DNA from: Flavobacteriaceae bacterium
GTDB taxonomy: Bacteria; Bacteroidota; Bacteroidia; Flavobacteriales; Flavobacteriaceae
Assembly: GCA_024763365.1 (NCBI GenBank)
Contig: JANTFO010000010.1
Span: 1-40,027, forward strand
Length of the DNA stretch: 40,027 bases
Direction: 5' to 3'
In this document: one piece after another, positions 1-9,194 of the stretch
Position numbering within the stretch: position 1 is the stretch's first letter
How the letters are laid out: the number at the start of each line of letters is the position of its first letter
Made by a program: the position numbers and the translations under genes
Notes under the pieces: generated by a model
What the model was told of the DNA's origin: nothing
Databases searched by the model: none
The model's input: only the letters and a program-made list of their open reading frames with translations

Positions 1-479
1 GGAAATATGCTATAAGATTACTGGAAAAATTCCTCCCAAAAGTATACCTTTCATCCAGAGAAAATCAAAACTTTGACCATCCAAATATTATTTATGATAT
101 AGAAGAAGGCTTAGGCCCATTTGGAGCAATACGTTCAGCTTTTAAATCTTATCCTAATACTGCTTTTTTGATCATTGCCAATGATTTACCTTTTTTGGAT
201 GAAAACCACATCGCAAAACTTATTCAGCAAAGAGATCCTTCAAAAGCTGCTACTGCTTTCAAAGTCAAAGAAAAAGACTATCCAGAGCCTTTGGCGGCTA
301 TTTGGGAACCAAAAGCCTTAACTTTCATTCAGGATTTTTATCAAAAAAATTGTTATAAACCTATTGAGGTTTTAAAGAGCATGCAAGTGAAATATGTAGA
401 AATATCCGCTGAAAATGTAAAAAATATCAACACCAAAAAGGCTTATAAGAAAGCTCAAAATAAAATTAAAAAACTTTAG
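1..479 (+). CDS. mobA: MobA-like molybdenum cofactor guanylyltransferase, 5' truncated by window edge
   Basis: The ORF track starts at an internal TTG (168), but the same frame is open back to base 3 and translates as protein, so this is the C-terminal ~158 codons of a longer gene. Visible motifs are a GLGPFGAI segment, then ANDLPFLD, which fits the acidic metal-binding strand of NTP-transferase (GT-A fold) proteins, and EPLAAIWEP, typical of the MobA C-terminal half. MobA proteins attach GMP to molybdopterin in the cytoplasm; that role is family knowledge. The N-terminal nucleotide-binding loop lies outside the window, so another NTP-transferase subfamily cannot be excluded. It converges with yraN, with 3 bp between the stops and no visible terminator hairpin. 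Confidence 0.75.
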   Translation, partial: KYAIRLLEKFLPKVYLSSRENQNFDHPNIIYDIEEGLGPFGAIRSAFKSYPNTAFLIIANDLPFLDENHIAKLIQQRDPSKAATAFKVKEKDYPEPLAAIWEPKALTFIQDFYQKNCYKPIEVLKSMQVKYVEISAENVKNINTKKAYKKAQNKIKKL

Positions 480-482
480 GAC

Positions 483-848
483 TTATTGAAAAAAATAAAA
501 AGCATCTTCAATATGCCTTACATTTTGGTATTTTTCGTTAAGAATGACCGCAACCACATCAAATCTTACTTCTACATCTAAATCGTTTTCTTGTACATAA
601 GCATCCGCAGCCATGACCAACAACCTAATTTTCTTTTTTGAAATAAATTCTTCCGGCTTACCAATAGCTTCATTATTCCTGGTTTTGACTTCCACAACAA
701 CTATTGTATTTTTTTCTTTTTGAGCAAGGATATCTATTTCTGCTTTTTGATAAATCCAATTGGTTTCGAGAATTTCATAACCCTTCTTAAGCAACATTTC
801 TTGGGCTAATATTTCGCCGGCTTTTCCTAATTCATTGTGTTCGGCCAT
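483..848 (-). CDS. yraN: YraN family (UPF0102) endonuclease-like protein
   Basis: A 121-residue protein of normal family length. It has the N-terminal GKAGEILAQEML segment, then AEIDILAQ and VVVEVKTR, the conserved restriction-endonuclease-like core (acidic E/D residues followed by E-x-K). The family resembles Holliday-junction resolvases and RecB-type nucleases, but its cellular role is poorly defined. It lies 12 bp downstream of ruvB on the same strand, so it is probably co-transcribed with it; pairing with a branch-migration gene fits a DNA recombination role, which is inference. The ATG start matches the conserved N-terminus of the family. Confidence 0.88.
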   Translation of the reverse strand: MAEHNELGKAGEILAQEMLLKKGYEILETNWIYQKAEIDILAQKEKNTIVVVEVKTRNNEAIGKPEEFISKKKIRLLVMAADAYVQENDLDVEVRFDVVAVILNEKYQNVRHIEDAFYFFQ

Positions 849-860
849 TATTATAAAATT

Positions 861-1883
861 TTAAAACAAGGTGTCTTGCTGTACACCTCGATCTCTACCA
901 AGATGCTTATAAGCCAATTCAGTGACTTGCCTGCCACGGGGTGTCCGCACAATAAAACCTTCTTGAATTAAAAATGGCTCATATACTTCTTCCAAAGTCT
1001 CCGCATTTTCAGCAACTGCTGTAGCCAAAGTAGAAAGACCTACAGGCCCTCCCTTAAACTTATCAATGATCGTCAAAAGGATCTTATTATCCATTTCGTC
1101 CAATCCATGTGTATCTACATTGAGTGCCTTTAAAGCATATTGGGCAATTTTAATGTCGATATCTCCCTTGTTCTTGATTTGAGCAAAATCACGAACACGC
1201 CTTAAGAGGGCATTAGCAATTCGGGGTGTACCTCTGCTTCTACCAGCTATTTCAATGGCGGCTTCCATACTTATTGGAACCTTTAAAATCCCGGCACTTC
1301 TTTCCACTATAGTTGTCAATAATTCAGTTTCATAATACTGTAACCTGCTACTAATTCCAAAACGTGCCCGCATAGGTGCTGTCAACAAACCGGATCGGGT
1401 AGTTGCTCCTACTAAAGTAAAAGGTTCTAATTCTATTTGTACACTACGTGCATTGGGACCACTTTCAATAAGGATGTCAATTTTATAATCTTCCATTGCA
1501 GAATACAAATATTCTTCAATCACCGGGCTCAAACGGTGAATTTCATCAATAAACAATACATCGCGAGCATTGAGATTGGTAAGCAAACCCGCTAAATCAC
1601 CTGGTTTGTCCAAAACAGGACCAGAAGTTACTTTGATATTAACTTCTAATTCATTGGCTAAAATATAAGCTAAAGTAGTCTTTCCTAATCCCGGAGGGCC
1701 GTGAAACAAGGTATGATCTAAAGCATCCCCCCTCTGATTGGCAGCTTCAACAAAGATTTTCAAGTTTTCGAGAACTGACTTTTGTCCGGTAAAATCATCA
1801 AAGTGTACCGGCCTCAATCTTTTCTCAACTTTCATATCCTCATCGGTCAAGTGTTGCTTATCGGGATTTAGGTTTTCGTTCAT
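861..1883 (-). CDS. ruvB: Holliday junction branch migration ATPase RuvB
   Basis: A 340-residue AAA+ ATPase of standard RuvB length. Walker A is GPPGLGKT (residues ~62-69), Walker B is LFIDEIHRL, the sensor-type stretch is GATTRSG, and the C-terminal winged helix carries [10 protein letters not shown] and RTPRGR. RuvB hexamers drive branch migration with RuvA during recombinational repair. No ruvA or ruvC is in the window; in this phylum the ruv genes are often dispersed (family knowledge). A ~100-bp gap that holds the sdh operon terminator separates it from sdhB. The ATG start gives the expected short N-terminal extension ahead of the [13 protein letters not shown] motif. Confidence 0.97.
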   Translation of the reverse strand: MNENLNPDKQHLTDEDMKVEKRLRPVHFDDFTGQKSVLENLKIFVEAANQRGDALDHTLFHGPPGLGKTTLAYILANELEVNIKVTSGPVLDKPGDLAGLLTNLNARDVLFIDEIHRLSPVIEEYLYSAMEDYKIDILIESGPNARSVQIELEPFTLVGATTRSGLLTAPMRARFGISSRLQYYETELLTTIVERSAGILKVPISMEAAIEIAGRSRGTPRIANALLRRVRDFAQIKNKGDIDIKIAQYALKALNVDTHGLDEMDNKILLTIIDKFKGGPVGLSTLATAVAENAETLEEVYEPFLIQEGFIVRTPRGRQVTELAYKHLGRDRGVQQDTLF

Positions 1884-1927
1884 TCACAAAAGAATTTATC
1901 AAACGAAAGTAGGTAATTTGAATGGTT

Positions 1928-1961
1928 AAAAAAAATCTGCTTCCCGGTTTGGAAAGCAGAT
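1928..1961 (-). terminator. Rho-independent terminator of the sdhCAB operon
   Basis: Read on the minus strand, an ~10-bp stem (ATCTGCTT with its complement AAGCAGAT) closes a short loop and is followed by a run of eight T. It lies about 25 bp past the sdhB stop and before ruvB. Confidence 0.8.
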
Positions 1962-1984
1962 CTTATATTTACTTAGAATATTTT

Positions 1985-2731
1985 TTACATGGTTTTAGCC
2001 ATGGCGCGGTTGTATTCAAAATTCATATGAGCTATATCTATTAATTGAACTTCTTGCGGACATACCATTGCACAAGCACCGGTATGTGTACAACTTCCGA
2101 AACCTTGTTCATCATGTTCGTTGACCATCCAAATCACACGCTCTTGTCGCTCTACTTGACCTTGCGGTAACTTAGCCAAATGTGCCACTTTAGCTGACAT
2201 GAATAATGCGGCTGATGAATTCTTACAAGTAGCCACACAAGCGCCACAACCAATACAGGCAGCACTATCAAAAGCACTTTCTGAAACCTCATGGTGGATA
2301 TTAATGGTATTGGCTTCCGGAGCCATACCGGTAAAGGCAGAAATATAGCCTCCTGCTTGAATAATTTTGTCCAAAGAACTTCTATCAACTTTTAAGTCTC
2401 TAATAATAGGAAAAGGCTTTGCGCGGAAAGGTTCAATAAATAAGGTATCACCGTCTTTAAATGAGCGCATGTGCGTCTGGCAAGTAGTATAATGCTTATT
2501 ATGACCATGTGCTTGTCCATTGATAACAAGTGAACATTGTCCGCAAATACCTTCTCTACAATCGTGGTCAAACTCAACAACACGTTTTCCTTCAGTCACT
2601 AATTGTTCATTAAGCATATCTAACATTTCTAAGAAAGACATGTCTTCACTTACGTCAGTTAAATTAAAAGTTTCTAATTTTCCCTTTGCTTTTGGGGATT
2701 CTTGACGCCAAATTTTTAAAGTAAATTTCAT
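1985..2731 (-). CDS. sdhB: Succinate dehydrogenase / fumarate reductase iron-sulfur subunit
   Basis: A 248-residue protein with all three cluster motifs. The [2Fe-2S] ligands are C58, C63, C66 and C84 (CREGICGQC and a later Cys), the [4Fe-4S] motif is CIGCGACVATC (159-169), and the [3Fe-4S] ligands are C214, C220 and C224 (CTHTGACAMVC). It passes electrons from the flavin in SdhA to the membrane cytochrome. It is the last gene of sdhC-sdhA-sdhB, 31 bp after sdhA. The long form with extended spacing between the cluster motifs fits the type B (menaquinone-linked) enzymes common in Bacteroidetes. Confidence 0.96.
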   Translation of the reverse strand: MKFTLKIWRQESPKAKGKLETFNLTDVSEDMSFLEMLDMLNEQLVTEGKRVVEFDHDCREGICGQCSLVINGQAHGHNKHYTTCQTHMRSFKDGDTLFIEPFRAKPFPIIRDLKVDRSSLDKIIQAGGYISAFTGMAPEANTINIHHEVSESAFDSAACIGCGACVATCKNSSAALFMSAKVAHLAKLPQGQVERQERVIWMVNEHDEQGFGSCTHTGACAMVCPQEVQLIDIAHMNFEYNRAMAKTM

Positions 2732-2762
2732 GGTGTTCTTGTTTTTTAACTCAATTCAACTT

Positions 2763-4676
2763 TTATTTATAACTACGTGTTTTCACTTCTATATTCTCGT
2801 ACTTGAGTGCTTCTTTGTGTAAATCCCATTTGTGATCACCTTTCCATTCCCAAGCTGCTGAATACATATAGTTTTTATCATCACGAACGGCTTCACCATC
2901 TTCCGTTTGGTATTCTTCTCGGAAGTGAGCCCCACAACTTTCTTTACGGTCTAAAGCATCGATAGCCATCAATTCGGCAATTTCAAGGTAATCTGCTAAT
3001 CTGCCGGCTTTTTCTAATTCGGAATTTACTCCTTTGGCATCACCGGTAACAGCGACATCACTCCAAAACTCTTGTCTTAACTTCTTAATTTCTTCTATAG
3101 CCCATTTAAGCCCTTTTTCATTTCGCGACATGGCTACTTCTTTAAATAATATTTTACCGAGCTTACGGTGAATTTGATCAACAGGAGTTTTTCCATCAAT
3201 TGACAATAATTTATCAATTTGCTCTTTAACTTCCTTTTCAGCTTTTTCAAATTCTGGCAAATCTGTAGAAATAGGACCAGTACTGATATCATTTGATAAG
3301 TAGTTTGAAATGGTATTTGGCAATACAAAATTTCCATCTACAGAGGCTTGCAAAAGCGAGTTAGCACCTAATCTGTTGGCTCCATGATCTGCAAAATTTG
3401 CTTCTCCTACTGCATATAAACCAGGGATCGTTGTACCTAATTCATAGTCTACCCATAAGCCACCCATTGAGAAGTGTGCCGCAGGAGAGATCTTCATCGG
3501 TTCTTTATACGCATCAATTCCGGTAATTTTTTTGTACATCGTAAATAAATTACCGTAACGTTCTTTGATCGTTGCTTTGCCATGTTTTTCTATGGCTGTT
3601 TTAAAATCTAAGTATACTGCATTTTTTAATGCCCCCACTCCATATCCGGCATCCATCCGTTCTTTGGCCGCTCTGGAAGCTACATCACGTGGCACCAAAT
3701 TACCAAAGGCAGGGTAACGACGTTCCAGATAATAATCTCTTTCTTCTTGTGGAATATCTCCAGGTTTGCGTGGATCGTTTTTCTTTTTAGGCACCCAAAT
3801 ACGGCCGTCATTCCTCAATGACTCTGACATCAATGTCAGTTTGGATTGATGCTCTCCGGCTTGCGGTAATGCCGTCGGGTGAATTTGTGTCCAAGAGGGA
3901 TTCGCAAAGAAAGCGCCTTTTTTATGTGCTCTCCATGTTGCTGAAACATTAGAGTTCATCGCCAAAGTTGATAGATAAAAAATCTTACCAAAACCTCCGG
4001 TGCCCAATACCACAGCATGTGCCGAATGACGTTCAATCTCTCCGGTCACCAAATTACGGGCTATTACACCGCGCATTTTTCCATCTACCATTACAAAATC
4101 AAGCACTTCATGTCGCTTATATTCTGTTAGGTTTCCGGCCTTTACTTGCTTCATAATAGCTTGATAAGTTGCGAGAAGAAGCTGCTGTCCGGTTTGCCCT
4201 CTGGCATAAAAGGTTCTAGATACTAATACACCACCAAAAGATCGGTTACTCAAATAACCATTATATTCACGAGCAAAAGGGACCCCTTGTGCGTTCATAT
4301 GGTCTATGAGGTCTACTGATAATTGTGCCATCCGATATACATTGGCTTCTCTTGATCTGTAATCTCCTCCTTTTATTGTATCATAAAACATACGGTATAT
4401 ACTATCACCATCATTTCTATAATTCTTAGCGGCATTTACCCCTCCTTGAGCAGCTACAGAGTGTGCTCTACGGGCAGAATCCTGAAAGTAGAAGTTCTTT
4501 ACATTATAGCCTAACTCAGCCAGAGTTGCTGCAGCCCCACCTCCTGACAATCCACTACCTACGACAATAACATCGATCTTTTTTCGATTGGCAGGGTTAA
4601 TTATGTTTTTACTATCTAAATAATTTTGCCATTTATCTTTTAATGGTCCTTCCGGTATTTTTGCGTCTAATGCCAT
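2763..4676 (-). CDS. sdhA: Succinate dehydrogenase / fumarate reductase flavoprotein subunit
   Basis: A 637-residue flavoprotein. The Rossmann FAD loop is [12 protein letters not shown] (~39-49). HSVAAQGG (~72-79) contains the His expected to carry covalent FAD, HPTALP and [13 protein letters not shown] belong to the dicarboxylate site, and [10 protein letters not shown] is the C-terminal FAD contact. It oxidises succinate to fumarate in the TCA cycle, or works in reverse, at the inner face of the cytoplasmic membrane. It begins 6 bp after the sdhC stop, so the two are translated from one message. The flavoprotein type matches the sequence-divergent group that uses a single diheme cytochrome subunit. 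Confidence 0.97.
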   Translation of the reverse strand: MALDAKIPEGPLKDKWQNYLDSKNIINPANRKKIDVIVVGSGLSGGGAAATLAELGYNVKNFYFQDSARRAHSVAAQGGVNAAKNYRNDGDSIYRMFYDTIKGGDYRSREANVYRMAQLSVDLIDHMNAQGVPFAREYNGYLSNRSFGGVLVSRTFYARGQTGQQLLLATYQAIMKQVKAGNLTEYKRHEVLDFVMVDGKMRGVIARNLVTGEIERHSAHAVVLGTGGFGKIFYLSTLAMNSNVSATWRAHKKGAFFANPSWTQIHPTALPQAGEHQSKLTLMSESLRNDGRIWVPKKKNDPRKPGDIPQEERDYYLERRYPAFGNLVPRDVASRAAKERMDAGYGVGALKNAVYLDFKTAIEKHGKATIKERYGNLFTMYKKITGIDAYKEPMKISPAAHFSMGGLWVDYELGTTIPGLYAVGEANFADHGANRLGANSLLQASVDGNFVLPNTISNYLSNDISTGPISTDLPEFEKAEKEVKEQIDKLLSIDGKTPVDQIHRKLGKILFKEVAMSRNEKGLKWAIEEIKKLRQEFWSDVAVTGDAKGVNSELEKAGRLADYLEIAELMAIDALDRKESCGAHFREEYQTEDGEAVRDDKNYMYSAAWEWKGDHKWDLHKEALKYENIEVKTRSYK

Positions 4677-4682
4677 ATTTTT

Positions 4683-5372
4683 CTATTTAAAATAAATGAT
4701 TATTGGAATTATTGCATACAGAACTGCCATGACAATTCCAAAACACATAGCAATATATTTTAATACTTTAATACATGGTTTTTGGTGCACTCCCAATGAT
4801 CTATGGGCACTTTCTACACCATGAACCAAATGAAAACCTAAAGATATAATGCCAATAAGGTAAAGAATGATCACCCATCCTTGTTTAAATGTCGCAACTA
4901 CCAAATCATATAAATCGGGCTCGGTACCGAGTACTTTATATTTCAACCAAAACTGCCCCATATGTATTACGATAAAAATACCGATGATAGAACCCAGGAT
5001 CCCCATATTTCTGGAATACCAAGTACTAGTAGAAGTATCTTTTTTGATATACTTGTCATCAGCATTGGCTTTTCTATTCCTTAAAGTAATCAACAAGGCA
5101 TCAAATGCATGAATGATAATAGCTGCATATAATAACCATGCTACAATACTTATAGGCCAAAAATGTACGAGAAAATGCGAATAGGCATTGTACATATCAT
5201 GTTGGTTTGCCACCCCTCCCCAAAATTCAATAGGAAACCAAGAGTCAGGTATGATAAGAATTAAATTTCCTGCTAAGTGAATAACAAGAAAAAATGCGAT
5301 AAAAAGTCCGGTCACTGCCATCACATTTTTACGCATTACAGATGTTTTAAAAAGTCCTCTTTGCGAGCTCAT
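4683..5372 (-). CDS. sdhC: Succinate dehydrogenase cytochrome b subunit (type B, single anchor)
   Basis: A 229-residue membrane protein with about five hydrophobic helices. It contains several helix-embedded His residues (VIHLAG, FLVHFW, IIHAFDA, VIHMGQ, GFHLVHG) suited to ligate two hemes. It anchors SdhAB and transfers electrons to (mena)quinone. First gene of the sdhCAB operon; a TAnnTTTG-type -7 element lies 27-34 bp upstream. There is only one membrane-anchor gene, so this is not the sdhCD arrangement of Proteobacteria. Confidence 0.95.
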   Translation of the reverse strand: MSSQRGLFKTSVMRKNVMAVTGLFIAFFLVIHLAGNLILIIPDSWFPIEFWGGVANQHDMYNAYSHFLVHFWPISIVAWLLYAAIIIHAFDALLITLRNRKANADDKYIKKDTSTSTWYSRNMGILGSIIGIFIVIHMGQFWLKYKVLGTEPDLYDLVVATFKQGWVIILYLIGIISLGFHLVHGVESAHRSLGVHQKPCIKVLKYIAMCFGIVMAVLYAIIPIIIYFK

Positions 5373-5398
5373 AAATAATTATTTAAAAATAATGACGA

Positions 5399-5406
5399 CA
5401 AATTTA
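5399..5406 (-). promoter_or_regulatory. Predicted -7 element of sdhCAB
   Basis: TAAATTTG on the minus strand matches the Bacteroidetes -7 consensus TAnnTTTG exactly and lies 27-34 bp before the sdhC start. No clear TTG -33 element is visible at the expected spacing. Confidence 0.55.
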
Positions 5407-5425
5407 ATTGATTAAAAAACATTGT

Positions 5426-5445
5426 AAAATGACTAATGTCATTTT
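5426..5445 (-). terminator. Possible short terminator hairpin after the porin gene
   Basis: AAAATGAC and GTCATTTT form an 8-bp AT-rich stem with a 4-base loop between the porin stop and the sdhC promoter. The minus-strand T tract is short, so termination is uncertain. Confidence 0.35.
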
Positions 5446-5474
5446 TTATAATTCAGACAATATTTTATTAAAAT

Positions 5475-6674
5475 CTACAAATAAATCATCGCTTGAATAC
5501 TTAATACATTTTCTTTAGCTTCTCCCATTTTTTGATGGGCATATTCCAATGTCAACTTGGAATTATGGCCACTAAAAAAGGTGTTAAGTCCTACACCAAA
5601 CCTGTTTTTAATATCATCCGTTGCATCATAGGAATGGTTAAGAAAAGACAGGTATGGCTGGAATCTGGTTTTTTCTTTGTCACCCGGAATTACATAACCT
5701 GCATGGGTATAAAACATAGTACCGGTGCCATAAGTAGAACCTAATAAATAATTCGTTCCGTAATCATTATTTTGTAAAACGGCATAGGCTGTTAAAGCCC
5801 CATTACCAACAGGTGCATCATAAAATACATCAGCTGCCCATAAATTGACATTTTCTCCTACTAAATTATCTCCTTCTAAAATTACTGAACCATTGGGGTG
5901 CATAAAGAAACCTGCTCCTACAGCTAAAACTTTTTTGCCTCCCAAATAACTGCCTACTCTAAAAGGTAAAAAATTGGACTCTTTATCCAAAAAATGATAG
6001 GTAAAATAACCAGCGAAATTTTTACTACCTTTATGATCACTTAGCAAACGTTTGCCTCCATATATGGCATAATCATCACTTGGGTCTCTTGTATCGAGAC
6101 CATTTGTCAACGCATCATTTACAGCAAGCTGAAATTGAAATTTGCCCACATCTCCTTTAGCGAAAAATCCGAGATGTCTTCCAAATTGATCTGTTAGACC
6201 CAAAGTAGCCCAGGAGGAACGATTGTTGTCTAAGGTTAGAAAATTCAATGTGCTCTGGCTGTTTAATCTTGAGACTCCGTTAAAGTAATGTAAACCACCT
6301 CCAACTGATAAATGATCTCCTATATTATATTGTGCCCAAACATCATGAAAAAACAACTGTACACCTTCTCCTTTACCGGTTGGTGATAAAGTATTAGCAT
6401 TCACGCTATTTGCTCCGAAATGCGTAACAATCATAAAATCCTTGGTTACTTGCCCGAAAAGGAGTAATCTGGCCCTTCTAAGTTGAAAAGCTGTGGTTTC
6501 TGCATCAATATCATAGTTAGCCTGCATCTGTGCCCAAGAAATAAGCCTCAAATATTTTTGGCCATCCTCGTCAAATTTTATTTTAAAGCCCCCTTTGTAA
6601 TCTGGCGAACCTTGAGAAAAAGATTGAAAACTTAACAAAATTGAAAATACTAAGATGGATATTTTACGTAACAT
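5475..6674 (-). CDS. Outer-membrane porin, phosphate-selective porin O/P-like
   Basis: A 399-residue protein with a clear signal peptide (MLRKISILVFSILLSFQSFSQ). The rest consists of alternating amphipathic strands. The opening FKIKFDEDGQKYLRLISWAQ, then RRARLLLFGQVTKDFMIVTHFG, is typical of the porin O/P-like barrels that are widespread in Bacteroidetes. It ends in an aromatic-hydrophobic strand (LSIQAMIYL), as expected for BAM-dependent insertion. Substrate specificity cannot be read from sequence; phosphate or polyphosphate is only the family label. It is monocistronic between fbp and the sdh operon. Confidence 0.8.
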   Translation of the reverse strand: MLRKISILVFSILLSFQSFSQGSPDYKGGFKIKFDEDGQKYLRLISWAQMQANYDIDAETTAFQLRRARLLLFGQVTKDFMIVTHFGANSVNANTLSPTGKGEGVQLFFHDVWAQYNIGDHLSVGGGLHYFNGVSRLNSQSTLNFLTLDNNRSSWATLGLTDQFGRHLGFFAKGDVGKFQFQLAVNDALTNGLDTRDPSDDYAIYGGKRLLSDHKGSKNFAGYFTYHFLDKESNFLPFRVGSYLGGKKVLAVGAGFFMHPNGSVILEGDNLVGENVNLWAADVFYDAPVGNGALTAYAVLQNNDYGTNYLLGSTYGTGTMFYTHAGYVIPGDKEKTRFQPYLSFLNHSYDATDDIKNRFGVGLNTFFSGHNSKLTLEYAHQKMGEAKENVLSIQAMIYL

Positions 6675-6741
6675 AGGTGTTAAAAAATTTGGTTAATAAG
6701 CTATAAAACATTTTAAAAAATAATAGATGAAAAAAGATATA

Positions 6742-7749
6742 TTAACTATACTTTTTCATAAAACTTTCAGCTTTGGTAACCATTTCGGCACTACCCACGA
6801 AAAATGGCACACGTTGGTGAAGTTCGCTCGGTTCTATATCTAAAATAGGCTGATAGCCATCGCTAGCTTTTCCACCTGCTTGTTCTGCCAAAAACGCCAT
6901 GGGGTTACATTCGTAAAGCAAACGCAATTTTCCGTTAGGAGAAGCTGTTGTAATAGGGTATATATAAATACCTCCCTTTATCATATTCCTATGAAAATCA
7001 GACACTAAAGATCCAATATAGCGAGAAGTATAAGGCCGGTCATCTTTTTCTTCCTGACAGTATTTTATATATTTCTTGACACCTTTTGGAAAATGGACAT
7101 AGTTCCCTTCATTTATAGAATAAATTTTTCCCATTGATGGAAATTTCATATCAGGATGTGATAGATACCAGGTGCCCAAAGCCGGATTTAAAGTAAAACC
7201 ATTTACACCATATCCTGTGGTATAAACCAACATAGTGGAAGTTCCATAAACTACATATCCCGCCGCCACCTGATTACGACCTTTTTGTAAAAAATCCTCT
7301 TTGGTTGCTAACGACCCTACAGGACTTATTCTTCTAAAAATCGAAAAAATAGTTCCCACAGATACATTGACATCTATATTGGAGGAGCCGTCTAAAGGAT
7401 CCATCAAAACCACATATTTATGATCATTACCACCATCATCTTTATTGATCGCTACAAAATCATCCTCTTCTTCACTGGCTACACCACATACAATATGTCT
7501 ATCTTTCAAAGTGCGCATGAAAACTTCATTGGCATATACATCCAGTTTTTGCTGGGTTTCTCCTTGTACATTTGTTTCTCCGGCAGAACCCAAAATATCA
7601 ACTAAACCGGCTTTATTAACTTCGTGGTTTACTACTTTTGCGGCTAATTTTATAGAATTTAGTAAGCGAGAAAGTTCTCCTTCAGAGTATCTAAATTGAT
7701 TTTGATTTTCAATAATAAATTCTCCGAGTGTGCTTGGTTTATTCTTCAT
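6742..7749 (-). CDS. fbp: Fructose-1,6-bisphosphatase class I
   Basis: A 335-residue enzyme with the class I signature [13 protein letters not shown] (~116-128), the metal and phosphate site that hydrolyses fructose-1,6-bisphosphate to fructose-6-phosphate in gluconeogenesis. Further family motifs are [20 protein letters not shown], and the C-terminal [25 protein letters not shown]. Length and start agree with the family. It is divergent from the aspartate kinase gene with only 44 bp between the chosen starts, so the two promoters must overlap. Confidence 0.97.
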   Translation of the reverse strand: MKNKPSTLGEFIIENQNQFRYSEGELSRLLNSIKLAAKVVNHEVNKAGLVDILGSAGETNVQGETQQKLDVYANEVFMRTLKDRHIVCGVASEEEDDFVAINKDDGGNDHKYVVLMDPLDGSSNIDVNVSVGTIFSIFRRISPVGSLATKEDFLQKGRNQVAAGYVVYGTSTMLVYTTGYGVNGFTLNPALGTWYLSHPDMKFPSMGKIYSINEGNYVHFPKGVKKYIKYCQEEKDDRPYTSRYIGSLVSDFHRNMIKGGIYIYPITTASPNGKLRLLYECNPMAFLAEQAGGKASDGYQPILDIEPSELHQRVPFFVGSAEMVTKAESFMKKYS

Positions 7750-7793
7750 TGAACAAAATTAATATTTATAATTGTGTAAATTCGCATGCTGAG

Positions 7794-9050
7794 ATGACCA
7801 AGATAAAAATTTATAAATTCGGAGGTGCTTCTGTTAAAGATACATCTAGCATTACGAATGTAGCAAAGTTACTAAAAAATGAAGGCTGTCGTAATACTTT
7901 TTTGGTAATTTCTGCAATGAGCAAAATGACCAACGCATTTGAGGATGTTTTACACAAGTTTTTAAATGATAAAGATCAATTTGACCATGCACTAAAAAAG
8001 GTCAAAGATTTTCACTTTAAGATCATCAACACACTTTTTAATAATAAAACTAACATACTTTCTGAAACCCAATCACTTTTTAAAAAGTATTTAGATTTTC
8101 TAGAACAAAATATCGTTTCTAATTACGATTATATATACGACCAAACAGTAATTTATGGAGAACTATTATCCACTAAGATCGTCAGTGCTTACCTTAATGA
8201 AATAGGTATTGAAAATACTTGGTTAGATGCAAGAGAACTTATTTTTACGGATGATAATTACAGGGATGCCCGAGTCAATTGGGAAAAAACCTGTCAAGAG
8301 GTAAAGAAATATAAAATCAAAGATAGTTTGTTAATTACACAAGGTTTTATTGGTAGTGCTTTAAATAAAAATAGTACTACGCTGGGGCGTGAAGGTTCAG
8401 ATTATACAGCAGCTATACTAGCTCATTGTCTTGATGCCCAAGAAGTAACTATCTGGAAAGATGTTGAAGGCTTGCTCAATGCAGATCCCAGATTTTTTGA
8501 TGAAACAAAATTAATTCAGTCTATTTCTTACCAAGACGCCTTGGAAATGGCTTTTTATGGAGCCAGTGTAATTCATCCCAAAACTATAAAACCACTTCAA
8601 AACAAAAATATTCCCTTAAAAATACGTTCCTTTTCTGATAGCTCCAACCCGGGTAGTATAATTTGTCAAAAAGATAAACATGATGACCACCAAACTTGCT
8701 TTACAAAAAAGGAAAATCAAATATTGATCAACCTGCAAACAAATGATTTCTCATTTATTTTTAAAAAAAATACCAGCCACATTTTTTCTTTGCTTGACGT
8801 ATATAAAATCAATCTCAACCTCATTCAAAATTCGGCTATTTCGGCATCAATATGTATTGAGGACCCTTTTCAACAATTAAAAAATTTAGTCAGCTCATTG
8901 GAAAAGAATTTTCAAATACAAGTATATGAATCTGTTAACCTGTTTTCAGTTTTTCATTACGATAAAGTCGAGTATTGGACTTTTTTAAAAGGGAGAAAAC
9001 TGCTTTTAAGACAACAGAATGAGCATACCATTCATTTTGTGACAGATTAA
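7794..9050 (+). CDS. Monofunctional aspartate kinase
   Basis: The ORF track start (7728) lies inside fbp. The ATG at 7794 gives MTKIKIYKFGGASVKD, placing the kinase P-loop motif KFGGAS at residues 8-13 as in the family, so I use it (418 residues). Other motifs are FLVISAMSKMT, the catalytic segment TLGREGSDYTAA, and DVEGLLNADPR. The C-terminal third is a poorly conserved ACT-like region (from about ILINLQTNDFSF). It phosphorylates aspartate, the first step towards lysine, threonine and methionine. The degenerate ACT region makes feedback inhibition by lysine or threonine uncertain. A TAAATTCG element at 7777-7784 resembles the -7 box, one mismatch from TAnnTTTG. Confidence 0.9.
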   Translation: MTKIKIYKFGGASVKDTSSITNVAKLLKNEGCRNTFLVISAMSKMTNAFEDVLHKFLNDKDQFDHALKKVKDFHFKIINTLFNNKTNILSETQSLFKKYLDFLEQNIVSNYDYIYDQTVIYGELLSTKIVSAYLNEIGIENTWLDARELIFTDDNYRDARVNWEKTCQEVKKYKIKDSLLITQGFIGSALNKNSTTLGREGSDYTAAILAHCLDAQEVTIWKDVEGLLNADPRFFDETKLIQSISYQDALEMAFYGASVIHPKTIKPLQNKNIPLKIRSFSDSSNPGSIICQKDKHDDHQTCFTKKENQILINLQTNDFSFIFKKNTSHIFSLLDVYKINLNLIQNSAISASICIEDPFQQLKNLVSSLEKNFQIQVYESVNLFSVFHYDKVEYWTFLKGRKLLLRQQNEHTIHFVTD

Positions 9051-9160
9051 TACCCTTTATAGTATAAAAAATCAGATTGTTATCTGTTGAAAATAAGTGA
9101 AAAATAAATCAAAACTACACAGAAAATTACATCAATTTTTATTGATTTCTAAAATATTTG

Positions 9161-9167
9161 TATTTTG
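9161..9167 (+). promoter_or_regulatory. Possible -7 element of the TonB-dependent receptor gene
   Basis: TATTTTG followed by C, 28 bp before the ATG, is one base short of TAnnTTTG. A TTG lies 16 bp upstream. The position fits a promoter but the match is imperfect. Confidence 0.35.
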
Positions 9168-9194
9168 CCACGATTTTAACCAAACAAATAAACA

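Noticed and set aside
2152-2583. Minus-strand ORFs of 78 and 63 codons within sdhB
   Set aside because: They are shifted frames of sdhB, whose cluster motifs are intact in its own frame.
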